A stretch of 42,532 bases of DNA from Streptomyces sp. OR43. GTDB lineage: Bacteria > Actinomycetota > Actinomycetes > Streptomycetales > Streptomycetaceae. Position numbers and translations under genes: made by a program. The notes beneath the pieces are model-generated. The model did no database searches, was not told the DNA's origin, and saw only the letters and a list, made by a program, of their open reading frames with translations. The DNA is taken from NCBI RefSeq assembly GCF_008042275.1, contig NZ_RDBK01000043.1, forward strand, positions 4,160,285-4,202,816, read 5' to 3'. Of the stretch, positions 7,883 through 16,179 are shown piece after piece. Positions within the stretch are counted from its first letter, which is position 1, and each line of letters begins with the position of its first letter.

Positions 7883-7908
7883 CCGGGGGCGGACAGCACC
7901 GCCCCCGG
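7883..7908. terminator. Terminator hairpin between DoxX and OsmC genes
   Basis: CCGGGGGCGG (7883-7892) and CCGCCCCCGG (7899-7908) form a 10-bp perfect stem with a 6-nt loop. It sits between two convergent genes, so it may stop transcription from both sides. Confidence 0.6.
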
Positions 7909-7948
7909 GCGGCAGGTGCCGGCCCGGGGGCGGTGGGGGAGAGGGCGG

Positions 7949-8374
7949 TCAGGCGAGCGAGGCGCTCAGCGTGATCGTCGTGCCCGTCAGCGCCTGGCTG
8001 ACCGGGCAGTTCGCCTTCGCGTCCTCGGCCGCCTTGACGAAGCCCGCCTCGTCGAGACCCGGCACCTCGCCCTGGACGGTGAGGTGGATGCCCGTGATGC
8101 CGGTACCGGGCTGGAAGGTGACCTCGGCCTGGGTGTTCAGCCGGGTCGGCGGGGTGCCGGCCGTGGCGAGACCGTTGGAGAGCGCCATCGAGAAGCAGCT
8201 GGAGTGCGCCGCGGCGATCAGCTCCTCCGGGCTGGTCTTGCCGTTCGCCTTCTCCGCGCGGGACGGCCAGGAGACCGGGTACTCCCCGATCCCCGAGGAG
8301 TCGAGGGTGACGACACCCTTGCCCTCGATCAGGTTGCCTTCCCAGACCGTGTGCGCCTGACGCGTGGTAGCCAT
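7949..8374 (-). CDS. OsmC family peroxiredoxin
   Basis: This 141-aa OsmC-like protein is a thiol peroxidase that reduces organic hydroperoxides in the cytoplasm. The two family cysteines are visible: Cys60 in SPEELIAAAHSSCFSMAL and Cys123 in NCPVSQALTG; the Glu of SPEEL is also conserved. The N-terminus ATTRQAHTVWEGNLIEGKG matches the OsmC subgroup rather than Ohr. I chose ATG 8374 because GAAGGGA precedes it at a good distance; an in-frame ATG at 8389 is less well placed. Confidence 0.92.
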   Translation of the reverse strand: MATTRQAHTVWEGNLIEGKGVVTLDSSGIGEYPVSWPSRAEKANGKTSPEELIAAAHSSCFSMALSNGLATAGTPPTRLNTQAEVTFQPGTGITGIHLTVQGEVPGLDEAGFVKAAEDAKANCPVSQALTGTTITLSASLA

Positions 8375-8458
8375 GCTGGTTCCCTTCAAACGGAATGCGC
8401 GGTTGTACGGGGGTGGCGAGGCACTCCGTCGTGCCTCCCCGGTGTTACGTCCCCGAAC

Positions 8459-9553
8459 CTACTGCGCCACCATCCCCTTTGCGTCACGCGCCAGCGCCGT
8501 CAGCCGGGAGATTGCCCGGAAGTACTTCTTCCGGTACCCGCCGTTCAACATGTCCTCGCTGAACAGGCGGTCGAACGGCATCCCGGACGCGAGCACCGGA
8601 ACCTCCCGGTCGTACAGCCGGTCCGCGAGCACCACGAGCCGCAGCGCGGTCGACTGGTCGGGCACCGGCTGCACCTCGGTGAGGCACACCGCCCGGACGC
8701 CGTCCGTCAGCGCGCCGTACCGGCTCGGATGGACGCGGGCCAGATGGTCGAGCAGCGCGGGGAAGTCGTCCAGGCTGGCGCCCTCGGTCGCGTACGCGGC
8801 CTTGGTGACCTGCTCCTCGGAGTACGGCGGCGGGGCGTCGGGCAGGCCGCGGTGGCGGTAGTCCTCGCCGTCGATGCGCAGCGGGCGGAAGTGGGAGGAC
8901 AGGCCCTGGATCTCCCGCAGGAAGTCGGCCGCGGCGAACCGGCCTTCGCCGAGCTTGCCCGGCAGCGTGTTGGAGGTCGCGGCGAGCGCCACCCCCGCCT
9001 CGACCAGCCGGCTCAGCAGCGAGGAGACCAGCACGGTGTCGCCAGGGTCGTCGAGCTCGAACTCGTCGATGCACAGCAGCCGGTGGCCGCTCAGGGTCCG
9101 CACGGTCTGCTGGAAGCCCAGCGCGCCGACCAGGTTGGTCAGCTCCACGAAGGTGCCGAAGGCCTTCAGCGAGGGCGCCGCGGGCGTGGCGTGCCAGAGC
9201 GAGGCGAGCAGATGGGTCTTGCCGACGCCGTAGCCGCCGTCGAGATAGACCCCGCGCGGGCCGCTGGGCGCCACGGCCTTCCTGCCGCCGAACCACTTGC
9301 GCTTGCCGGCGCCCGTCGCGTGCGCCCCGCCCAGCCCGGCCGCGAAGTCGGAGAGGACCTTGACGGCCTCGGTCTGGCTCGGCTGGTTCGGGTCGGGGAC
9401 GTAGGTGTCGAAACGCACCGAGTCGAAGCGCGGCGGCGGCACCATCTCGGCGACCAGACGGTCGGCGGGGACGTGCGGCTCGAGGGCGCACAGGGACAGC
9501 GGGGCCGTTTCGGCTATGGGGCTGGACCCCGGCACGGCGGTGGAGGAGGACAC
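8459..9553 (-). CDS. zapE: ZapE/AFG1-like ATPase
   Basis: This 364-aa AAA-type ATPase belongs to the AFG1/ZapE family; in E. coli ZapE associates with the division ring under stress. Walker A GGYGVGKT (residues 106-113) and Walker B LLCIDEFEL (159-167) are intact, and the family blocks RPLRIDGEDYRHRG and SRLTALARDA near the C-terminus are present. It starts with GTG 9553 and diverges from the reductase gene only 35 bp away, so the two share a very short promoter region. The role in division of actinomycetes is not established; the symbol reflects family membership. Confidence 0.88.
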   Translation of the reverse strand: MSSSTAVPGSSPIAETAPLSLCALEPHVPADRLVAEMVPPPRFDSVRFDTYVPDPNQPSQTEAVKVLSDFAAGLGGAHATGAGKRKWFGGRKAVAPSGPRGVYLDGGYGVGKTHLLASLWHATPAAPSLKAFGTFVELTNLVGALGFQQTVRTLSGHRLLCIDEFELDDPGDTVLVSSLLSRLVEAGVALAATSNTLPGKLGEGRFAAADFLREIQGLSSHFRPLRIDGEDYRHRGLPDAPPPYSEEQVTKAAYATEGASLDDFPALLDHLARVHPSRYGALTDGVRAVCLTEVQPVPDQSTALRLVVLADRLYDREVPVLASGMPFDRLFSEDMLNGGYRKKYFRAISRLTALARDAKGMVAQ

Positions 9554-9588
9554 AACTCCCCAGCTTAGGGCGTGCCAGACTGCGGAAC

Positions 9589-10359
9589 ATGCGACGCCTG
9601 TTCCCTGTGACTGATCCGACAGCGGCCGACGACCCGGGCGAGTGGAGCCTGGACGCCCTCGCCGACGCCTACGCCTACCCCGGAGCGGACGGCCCCTGGC
9701 TGCGCGCCAACATGGTGTCGACCCTCGACGGCGCCGCCCAGCACGACGGCCGCTCGCAGCCGATCTCCTGCGACAGCGACATGCGGATCTTCGGGACCCT
9801 GAGGGGCCTGGCCGACGTGGTGATCGCGGGGGCCGGGACGGTACGGCTGGAGGGCTACCGTCCCGCCCGGGCCCGGGAGGCCTTCGCGGCGCGCCGGGAG
9901 GCCGCCGGACAGGGCCCCGCGCCGGCGGTGGCCGTGGTGAGCGGCAGCCTGGACCTGGACTTCTCGCTGCCGCTCTTCGTCTCGCCGCTGGTCCCGACGC
10001 TCGTGCTCACCGGCGCGGGCGCGCCGCCCGACCGGATCGAGACGGCCCGGAAGGCGGGCGCCGAGGTGGTGATCGCGGGGGAGGGATCACGGGTGGACCC
10101 CGCCCGTGCCGTGCGGGAGCTGGCCGACCGCGGGCACCGCCGGCTGCTGACGGAGGGCGGGCCCCGGCTGCTCGGGCAGTTCGTGGCGGCGGACGTGCTG
10201 GACGAGCTGTGCCTGACCCTGGCCCCCATGCTTACGGCCGGTGACGCGCAGCGGATCGCGGGAGGTCCGGCGGTGGCCGTGCCGGAACGATTCTCCCTGG
10301 CATCACTGCTGGAAGAGGCCGGTTTCCTGTTCGCTCGGTACCGTCGGATCCGACAATGA
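9589..10359 (+). CDS. Pyrimidine reductase family protein (RibD C-terminal domain)
   Basis: This 256-aa protein has the dihydrofolate-reductase-like fold of the RibD C-terminal domain, which uses NAD(P)H to reduce the ribosyl-amino-pyrimidine in riboflavin synthesis or related substrates. Landmarks are WLRANMVSTLDGAAQHDGRS near residues 37-56, then SDMRIFGTLRGLADVVIAGAG and TVRLEGYRP, and a C-terminal RRLLTEGGPRLLGQFVAADV with LDELCLTLAPML. The deaminase half of RibD is absent. It stands outside any riboflavin cluster, so its substrate may differ. The ATG at 9589 has little Shine-Dalgarno sequence; CAGACT 7 nt upstream could be a -10 of a leaderless transcript. Confidence 0.85.
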   Translation: MRRLFPVTDPTAADDPGEWSLDALADAYAYPGADGPWLRANMVSTLDGAAQHDGRSQPISCDSDMRIFGTLRGLADVVIAGAGTVRLEGYRPARAREAFAARREAAGQGPAPAVAVVSGSLDLDFSLPLFVSPLVPTLVLTGAGAPPDRIETARKAGAEVVIAGEGSRVDPARAVRELADRGHRRLLTEGGPRLLGQFVAADVLDELCLTLAPMLTAGDAQRIAGGPAVAVPERFSLASLLEEAGFLFARYRRIRQ

Positions 10360-10481
10360 GCGGAATTTACCGTTCCGCTTAGCGTTCGGTGGGCAGAATG
10401 GATCTCGCAGACCCCGTGCGAGCACGGGGAAGGATGGTTTCCGCAGTGGCCGGCGACGGTCACTGAAGCAGAAGGGCCCCT

Positions 10482-10955
10482 GTGGTGTTCACCAGCGTTT
10501 TGATGATCGAGAAGCCCCTCACTTCCGAGGACGTCGAGTTCGTCACCACCCTGCACGGGGAGGAGCAGACCTCCTTCGTCGTGCTCATGCAGCCGCGTGG
10601 TGACCAGGCGGATGTGCTGTTGCGGGCCATCGACGACCTGGCGATGGGCGAACTGAAGGAAGCGGCCCGGGAGAGCGAGGAGCCGGAGGGCAAGAACGCC
10701 AGACAGTCCGCCGAACTCGCGCTCGAGGTGTCCCTGGAGGCCCTGCGCCAGGCCGGCTCGGAAGCCGTCGGACAGGTGATCGAGGACCACCCCCTGGACA
10801 AGCTCACGTCCGTCGTCGACGAGGCGGCGGCCGACGAGGTCATCGTCCTGACCGCGCCGCACTACGTGGAGGAGTTCTTCCACCGCGACTGGGCGTCCCG
10901 CGCCCGGCACAAGGTGGGCGTACCGGTGCTCAAGCTCTTCGCGCACAGCGAATAG
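10482..10955 (+). CDS. Conserved protein of unknown function upstream of murC
   Basis: This 157-aa soluble protein starts with GTG 10482 (a second GTG follows directly) after a GAAGGGC ribosome site. It is acidic, with alternating strands and helices: TSFVVLMQPRGDQADVLLRA, a long charged helix around residues 50-90, and DEVIVLTAPHYVEEFFHRDW, then KVGVPVLKLFAHSE. The last part recalls the nucleotide-binding end of universal-stress-type alpha/beta folds, but no ATP motif is visible. It lies 40 nt before murC on the same strand. From memory, relatives occupy the same place in other Streptomyces and are sometimes mislabelled indole-3-glycerol phosphate synthase; none of that enzyme's motifs are seen here. 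Confidence 0.8.
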   Translation: MVFTSVLMIEKPLTSEDVEFVTTLHGEEQTSFVVLMQPRGDQADVLLRAIDDLAMGELKEAARESEEPEGKNARQSAELALEVSLEALRQAGSEAVGQVIEDHPLDKLTSVVDEAAADEVIVLTAPHYVEEFFHRDWASRARHKVGVPVLKLFAHSE

Positions 10956-10995
10956 GCTGGGAGCCCCTACCCGTACCACCCTGGGAGACACACGC

Positions 10996-12390
10996 ATGGC
11001 ACCCGGTATTCCTGCCGCCATGGAACGGCCGCACTTCATCGGCATCGGCGGCGCCGGAATGTCGGGCATCGCGAAGATCCTCACCCAGCGGGGCGCGAAG
11101 GTCGCGGGCAGCGACTCCAAGGAGTCCGCCACGGCCGAGGCGCTGCGCGCGCTGGGGGCGACCGTCCACATCGGGCACGCCGCCGGCCACCTGGCCGACG
11201 ACGCGACCTGCGTGGTCGTCTCCAGCGCCATCCGCGCCGACAACCCGGAGCTGGTGCGGGCCGGGGAGCTCTCGGTCCCCGTCGTGCACCGCTCCGACGC
11301 GCTCGCCTCCCTCATGGAAGGGCTGCGGTCCATCGCTGTCGCGGGCACCCACGGCAAGACGACCACCACGTCGATGCTGGCCGTCGCCCTCAGCGAGCTG
11401 GGCCTCGACCCCTCGTACGCGATCGGCGGCGACCTCGCCGGACCCGGCACCAACGCCACGCACGGCGACGGCGCGATCTTCGTCGCCGAGGCCGACGAGA
11501 GCGACCGGAGCTTCCAGAAGTACGACCCCGAGGTCGCGATCGTCCTCAACGTCGAGCTTGACCACCACGCGAACTACGCCTCGATGGACGAGATCTACGA
11601 CTCCTTCGAGACCTTCACCGGCAAGATCGTCCCCGACGGCACCCTGGTGATCTCCGCCGACCAGTCCGGCGCCGTCGAGCTCACCCGCCGGCTCCGCGAC
11701 CTGTCCGCGCTCAAGGTCGTCACCTACGGCGAGTCCGAGACGGCGGACGTCCGCGTCCACAAGATCACCCCGCGCGGTCTGACCAGCGAGGTCACGGTCG
11801 TCCTGAACGGGAAGTACCTCACCTTCACCGTCTCCGTCCCCGGCCGCCACTACGCGCTGAACGCCGTGGCCGCCCTCGCCGCGGGCGTCGCCCTCGGCAT
11901 CCCCGCGCACAACCTCGCCTCGGCCCTCGGCAAGTACACCGGGGTCAAGCGCCGCCTCCAGCTCAAGGGCGAGGCGGCCGGCGTCCAGGTCATCGACAGC
12001 TACGCCCACCACCCGACCGAGATGACGGCCGACCTCGAAGCGATGCGCGGCGCGGCCACCGACGCCCGCATCCTGGTCGTCTTCCAGCCCCATCTCTTCT
12101 CCCGCACCCAGGAGCTCGGCACCGAGATGGGCCAGGCCCTCGCGCTGGCCGACGCCTCCGTCGTCCTGGACATCTACCCGGCCCGCGAGGACCCGATCCC
12201 CGGCATCACGAGCACCCTGATCATCGACGCCGCGAAGGCCGCCGGCGCCGATGTCACCGCCGTGCACGACAAGGCGACGGTCCCCGAGGTCATCGCGGGA
12301 ATGGCGAAGCCCGGCGACCTCGTTCTCACCATGGGGGCGGGCGACGTCACGGACATCGGCCCGCAGATCCTGGACCACCTGTCGAGCTGA
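10996..12390 (+). CDS. murC: UDP-N-acetylmuramate-L-alanine ligase
   Basis: This 464-aa cytoplasmic Mur ligase adds L-alanine to UDP-MurNAc using ATP, the first peptide step of peptidoglycan synthesis. It has the N-terminal UDP-binding motif FIGIGGAGMSGIA (residues 14-26), the ATP loop AGTHGKTTTTSML (116-128), the central block AEADESDRSF, NVELDHHANY, and the C-terminal DSYAHHPTEM with FQPHLFSRTQ. Length and motif order are standard for MurC. The ATG at 10996 follows a GGGAGA site. It stands apart from the main dcw cluster, as in other Streptomyces. msrB follows 10 nt later. Confidence 0.97.
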   Translation: MAPGIPAAMERPHFIGIGGAGMSGIAKILTQRGAKVAGSDSKESATAEALRALGATVHIGHAAGHLADDATCVVVSSAIRADNPELVRAGELSVPVVHRSDALASLMEGLRSIAVAGTHGKTTTTSMLAVALSELGLDPSYAIGGDLAGPGTNATHGDGAIFVAEADESDRSFQKYDPEVAIVLNVELDHHANYASMDEIYDSFETFTGKIVPDGTLVISADQSGAVELTRRLRDLSALKVVTYGESETADVRVHKITPRGLTSEVTVVLNGKYLTFTVSVPGRHYALNAVAALAAGVALGIPAHNLASALGKYTGVKRRLQLKGEAAGVQVIDSYAHHPTEMTADLEAMRGAATDARILVVFQPHLFSRTQELGTEMGQALALADASVVLDIYPAREDPIPGITSTLIIDAAKAAGADVTAVHDKATVPEVIAGMAKPGDLVLTMGAGDVTDIGPQILDHLSS

Positions 12391-12400
12391 GGGAGCCACC

Positions 12401-12805
12401 GTGCCGTACGACATCGAGAAGCCGGACGAGCAGTGGCGGGAGGAGCTGTCCCCCGCCGAGTACGCCGTCCTGCGCAAGGCGGGCACCGAGCCGGCCTTCG
12501 TCGGCGAGTACACCGACACCAAGACCACCGGCGTCTACTCCTGCCGCGCCTGTGACGCGGAGCTGTTCCGCTCCGACACGAAGTTCGAGTCGCACTGCGG
12601 CTGGCCGTCCTTCTACGACCCGAAGGACACGGACGCGGTCGAGCTGATCCAGGACCGCAGCCACGGCATGGTCCGCACCGAGGTCCGCTGCGCCCGCTGC
12701 GGCTCGCACCTGGGCCACGTCTTCGAGGGCGAGGGCTACCCGACCCCGACCGACCAGCGGTACTGCATCAACTCGATCTCGCTCCGGCTGACGCCGGACG
12801 CCTGA
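12401..12805 (+). CDS. msrB: Peptide-methionine (R)-S-oxide reductase
   Basis: This 134-aa MsrB reduces the R form of methionine sulfoxide in proteins. Zinc ligands Cys48/Cys51 (CRAC) and Cys97/Cys100 (CARC) are visible, with the family block SHCGWPSFYDP and the catalytic Cys122 in RYCINSISL. GTG 12401 follows a GGGAG site and lies 10 nt after murC, so they form one operon. It ends at a strong hairpin shared with the convergent cysteine-rich gene. Confidence 0.96.
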   Translation: MPYDIEKPDEQWREELSPAEYAVLRKAGTEPAFVGEYTDTKTTGVYSCRACDAELFRSDTKFESHCGWPSFYDPKDTDAVELIQDRSHGMVRTEVRCARCGSHLGHVFEGEGYPTPTDQRYCINSISLRLTPDA

Positions 12806-12813
12806 GAACCGGC

Positions 12814-12852
12814 CCGGAAGAGGACTGGCGCGCCGCGTCAGTCCTCTTCCGG
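12814..12852. terminator. Bidirectional terminator between msrB and the Cys-rich gene
   Basis: CCGGAAGAGGACTG (12814-12827) and CAGTCCTCTTCCGG (12839-12852) form a 14-bp perfect stem with an 11-nt loop. The right arm also encodes the last residues (EED) and the stop of the minus-strand gene, so this gene's acidic tail is partly set by terminator sequence. Confidence 0.8.
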
Positions 12853-13299
12853 CGTTTCCGGCTTCAGCAGCGGATGCACCACACCGGGGAAGACCCGGGC
12901 CCGCACGACCGACTCGGCCGAACCACCCTGGATCACCGTCTCCGCGACACCCCAGGGCCGGCCAGGCAACTGCACGATCAGCGTGTACGAGGCGGAGCAG
13001 CCCAGGCACTCGTACCGGTCGACCCACGTCTCCACGTCCGTGGCACTGCCCGGGTACCGCGCCACGTGCCGGTGCAGCGCGTGGCACCGCTCGCAACGCT
13101 CGCCCGGCTCGCACGTGCCCCCGCAGGGACACGGCACGTCGAGCGACTCGGCCGGACGCCAGCGCTGCGTGAGGACGGCCTCACGCGTGGCGCCCATGTC
13201 CTTCATCGCCTTGAGGTTGCGGGCGGCCACGTTGTACGACTCACCGGTCGCCGCCATCCGGTCGCGGATCACGTCCTTGCGCCCACGGTTCGTCGTCAT
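12838..13299 (-). CDS. Cysteine-rich protein of unknown function, 153 aa
   Basis: The ATG at 13299 follows a perfect AGGAGG, so this is a real, well-translated gene. The first 50 residues are helical and basic, with IRDRMAATGESYNVAARNLK (11-30), a helix type seen in many actinobacterial accessory proteins, where the phrase 'R..ATGE.Y..AR' recurs. Then come seven cysteines: CPCGGTC (57, 59, 63), CERC (69, 72) and CLGC (98, 101), probably one or two zinc sites. The C-terminal 50 residues are beta-rich (SYTLIVQLP, VVRARVFPGVV). No named family was recognised. It lies downstream of the GAP1 gene on the same strand, 98 bp away. Confidence 0.75.
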   Translation of the reverse strand: MTTNRGRKDVIRDRMAATGESYNVAARNLKAMKDMGATREAVLTQRWRPAESLDVPCPCGGTCEPGERCERCHALHRHVARYPGSATDVETWVDRYECLGCSASYTLIVQLPGRPWGVAETVIQGGSAESVVRARVFPGVVHPLLKPETPEED

Positions 13300-13397
13300 C
13301 TGTTGCTCCTCCTGGGGTTCACGCAGCCCGCCAGGAGCCCATGAGATCGGTAAGGACCAAGGTACCCGGCGCACCGCGCCCCCGACGACTCGCGCGG

Positions 13398-15857
13398 TCA
13401 GCCCCGGCGCACACGGCCCGCGATCCGCCGGCTGATCCGCCCCAGGGCGCCCCGGCCCCGTCGGTTCCAGTCGTGGAAGGCCTCCGCCCGACCGCTGCTC
13501 CCCGAGCTGCCCACGGCCTCCTCCACCGCCGCGACGTCTTCGGCGGAGAGCGTGCGCACGGCGGGGCGCAGCACCTCCTCCAGCAGGGCGTCCGCGGTCC
13601 GGCTCCACTCCGCCCCGGCGTGCGGATGCGCGGTCCAGACGGCGAAGCAGTCCGCGGCGTACGCCGGTTCCGCCTTCAGGCGGGAGCGGACGCCGGGCCC
13701 GCGCGCGGCCCGTTCGTACGCGGCGATGAGATCGCGGTCGCCGCTGTGCACCAGGGCGTACAGTTCGGCCTCCGGCCGGTCCGGCGCGAGCAGCCGCGTG
13801 GCCAGCGCCCCGTAAGCATGGCCGAGCACCTCCGGCTCCAGCGGCTCGGCGTCCGCGCGCAGCGCGCGGGCCCGCTCCGCCCACTCCGGCGCCGCCGCGT
13901 CCGACCGGATCTCGCGGGCGAACTCCAGGAGCAGCAGGGCTCCGCGTTCCCGTCCCGCGATCTCCTGCGGGAAGCCGCGCAGCAGGTCATGGGCGAGTTC
14001 CGGCGCCCCCTCGTCGGCGGCGGGGGCACCGAGCGCCGCCGCGACCAGGTGCGACCAGGTGCCGGCCGTCCGGTGGGCGTCCGACGTGGCGGCCTCCAGC
14101 AGCAGTCGTGCCTCGCCCGCCGTCATCGGCCCGTTCCCCGCGCCGGCCTCCCACACCAGCCCCACGGCCGTCCGCAGCACCAGCGGCTCCGCGAACGGCG
14201 ACACCCCGGCGGCCCGGAGCACCCGGTGCACCGCGCCCACCCGGTCCGCCCCGCAGCCGGCCTTGGCCTCCGGCGCCTCGGCGCACATCCGCAGATGCGG
14301 CAGCGACTGGGTGCCCGTGAACGGCAGCGGGACCCGGCCCAGCAGCCGCTCGACCCCCGACGGATCCTGCGGCGCGATCCGGTCCAGCGCACCGAGCAGG
14401 GCCGTACGGACGTCGAACTGCTCGTCCATCAGCTCCAGCAGCGCGGGCGCCCAGCCCGGCTCGCCGTCCCCGGGCTCCAGCAGCGCCGGCGCGAGGCGGC
14501 GGACGACCGCGGGCAGCAGTTCCGCGCAGTCCACGCCGAGCAGCCGGGCCACCCGCAGCAGCTGCACCGTCCGGGCCACGTCGAGACCGACGCCCGCGCC
14601 GCTCAGCTCGGTCAGGATCTCCGGGCCCAGCACCGAGGCGACGGCCGCGCCCTCCGGACCGCTGAAGGCGCTCCGGCCGGGCAGCTCCACGGAGCCGTTG
14701 CCGCCGCGGACCGCCTCGGTGACCAGCATCGCGGCCAGCGGGGCCGTCGTCGACGCGGGGGAGCGGCCGTCGAGCGCGGCGAACAGCCGTCCCGCGGCGT
14801 CGAACTCGGGGCCGGTGCGGTCGTCGACCCCGGGCGCGGTCAGCGCGTCGACGAGCTGCCCGGTGCGCTTCGCGTCCAGCGCGTAGGGACGCTCGGCGGC
14901 CCAGCCGGCCGCGGCGGCGCGCCCGCCGGTGCCCAGCGCGATGCCCGCGCACAGGGCCGTCACGGCCACCGGCCCGGCGGCGAACGGCTCCCCGGGCAGC
15001 TCGGCGGCCTCCCGGAACAGCTCCGGTGCGCGGCTGCGCCAGATCCGGGCGGCCGTTTCGGCCCAGGCGTCGGCCACGGTCCCTTCCGGGCGCGGCCCGG
15101 TGCAGGTGTGGACGTGGAAACCGGGGGCCGTCAGCGCGTGCGCGTCCTGCGGCAGCACACCGACGATCTGCTGCGGCGCCCGCCGCGGGTGGCGGGTGTA
15201 CGTGGTGAACGTCAGCCGTTCGGCGAGTTCCCGGGGCAGCGCGACGCAGGCCAGCGCGATCCACCGGGCCACGTCCGCGCTCTGCCGCTCGACGAGCACG
15301 ACCCGGCCGGCGCCGTCCCGTCCGTACAGCCGGCGCAGGTCGGCCAGCACACCGGCGAGCCAGGGTCCCCGGGAGACGGCGAAGTCGTTGAGCGCCTCGC
15401 GGTCCCGCGCGTGGCCGGTGGCGGGCAGGGCGGCGAGCGGGCCGGGCAGCGTACGGTCCGGTGTCGTGGCGGCCCAGCGGGCGGACCGGCAGGCGGTGAT
15501 CGGGAGCGCGCCGCCCGGCAGCCGGGTGCCGGCGGGGAGATGGACCGCGTGCGCGTGGAAGCCCACGTCGGAGCCGGGCGCGGACCGGACCGCCACGGTC
15601 CTGGCCAGCAGATGACTGCCGTCGGACAGGACGCTGAAACTCAACGCCTCGGGCAGCGCGCGCAACGCGGCGTCCCCGAGCCGGGGTTCCATTCCGGCGG
15701 GCGTCCCGTACGCCAGGAGAGGTCCCGCCTCGGTGAGCACGGACGCGGGTATCGCGGCGTCAACTGCCGTGAATCGGGCCGGTATCGGTTCGGCCTCGCC
15801 GGTGCCGGAACCGTCCCCGCCGGTTGCGGAGGTGTAGTGCAACTGCGCGAGGCTCAT
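13398..15857 (-). CDS. GTPase-associated protein 1 (GAP1-N2/M/C)-type protein
   Basis: This 819-aa protein begins MSLAQLHYTSA, the hallmark start of GAP1-N2 domains. The N-terminal part contains SFSVLSDGSHLLARTVAVRS, FHAHAVHLP, then WLAGVLADLRRLYGRDGAGRVVLVERQSADVARWIALACVALP and ERLTFTTYTRHPRRAPQQIVGV, which fit the GAP1-N2 and GAP1-M regions. From about residue 330 to 780 it is an Ala/Leu-rich helical solenoid (GAP1-C-like). GAP1 proteins were described by computational work on NTP-dependent conflict systems, usually beside GTPases and vWA or STAND partners. Here no GTPase or STAND gene lies on either side. A basic tail (RISRRIAGRVRR) ends the protein. ATG 15857 was chosen from homology of the start and a purine-rich leader. 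Confidence 0.8.
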   Translation of the reverse strand: MSLAQLHYTSATGGDGSGTGEAEPIPARFTAVDAAIPASVLTEAGPLLAYGTPAGMEPRLGDAALRALPEALSFSVLSDGSHLLARTVAVRSAPGSDVGFHAHAVHLPAGTRLPGGALPITACRSARWAATTPDRTLPGPLAALPATGHARDREALNDFAVSRGPWLAGVLADLRRLYGRDGAGRVVLVERQSADVARWIALACVALPRELAERLTFTTYTRHPRRAPQQIVGVLPQDAHALTAPGFHVHTCTGPRPEGTVADAWAETAARIWRSRAPELFREAAELPGEPFAAGPVAVTALCAGIALGTGGRAAAAGWAAERPYALDAKRTGQLVDALTAPGVDDRTGPEFDAAGRLFAALDGRSPASTTAPLAAMLVTEAVRGGNGSVELPGRSAFSGPEGAAVASVLGPEILTELSGAGVGLDVARTVQLLRVARLLGVDCAELLPAVVRRLAPALLEPGDGEPGWAPALLELMDEQFDVRTALLGALDRIAPQDPSGVERLLGRVPLPFTGTQSLPHLRMCAEAPEAKAGCGADRVGAVHRVLRAAGVSPFAEPLVLRTAVGLVWEAGAGNGPMTAGEARLLLEAATSDAHRTAGTWSHLVAAALGAPAADEGAPELAHDLLRGFPQEIAGRERGALLLLEFAREIRSDAAAPEWAERARALRADAEPLEPEVLGHAYGALATRLLAPDRPEAELYALVHSGDRDLIAAYERAARGPGVRSRLKAEPAYAADCFAVWTAHPHAGAEWSRTADALLEEVLRPAVRTLSAEDVAAVEEAVGSSGSSGRAEAFHDWNRRGRGALGRISRRIAGRVRRG

Positions 15858-16179
15858 AGGTCGGCTCTCTTCGTCCCTGCCGTGAAGGTCCCCCCTGCCA
15901 CCCGCACCCTCCGTCGCGTGGTGGCAGCGCCGTCCCGGCAGAGCGACGACCCCGGCGGGAGTGTTCCGCAGTCGCTGGGGCGACGCTATCAAGGACTGGG
16001 GGCACCCGAGGTCGCGAAGACGGGGGCCGCGACACGCAGCTCCGGTCGCCGCCTTGACGCGGGCGACGCCGCGCTGCCGCGCGCCGGGATCGGTGAGGTC
16101 CCCGGCCCGCCCGGCACCGGTCGATCCCGGTGCCGGGCGGCACGTGCCCGGCCCTGCACGGCAGATCGCTGACGCGCGT
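15858..16179. other. Intergenic region with terminator, upstream of GAP1 gene
   Basis: These 322 bases separate the two-gene unknown operon from the GAP1 gene on the minus strand. The right part holds a strong hairpin (16107-16140). The left 150 bases presumably hold the GAP1 promoter, but I see no clear -35/-10 pair. No short gene with a ribosome site was found. Confidence 0.5.
16107..16140 (-). terminator. Terminator hairpin after the 301-aa/608-aa operon
   Basis: Bases 16107-16120 and 16127-16140 form a 14-bp perfect stem (core GGCACCGG/CCGGTGCC) with a 6-nt loop TCGATC. It lies 40 nt past the stop of the 301-aa gene and separates that operon from the GAP1 gene. Confidence 0.75.
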
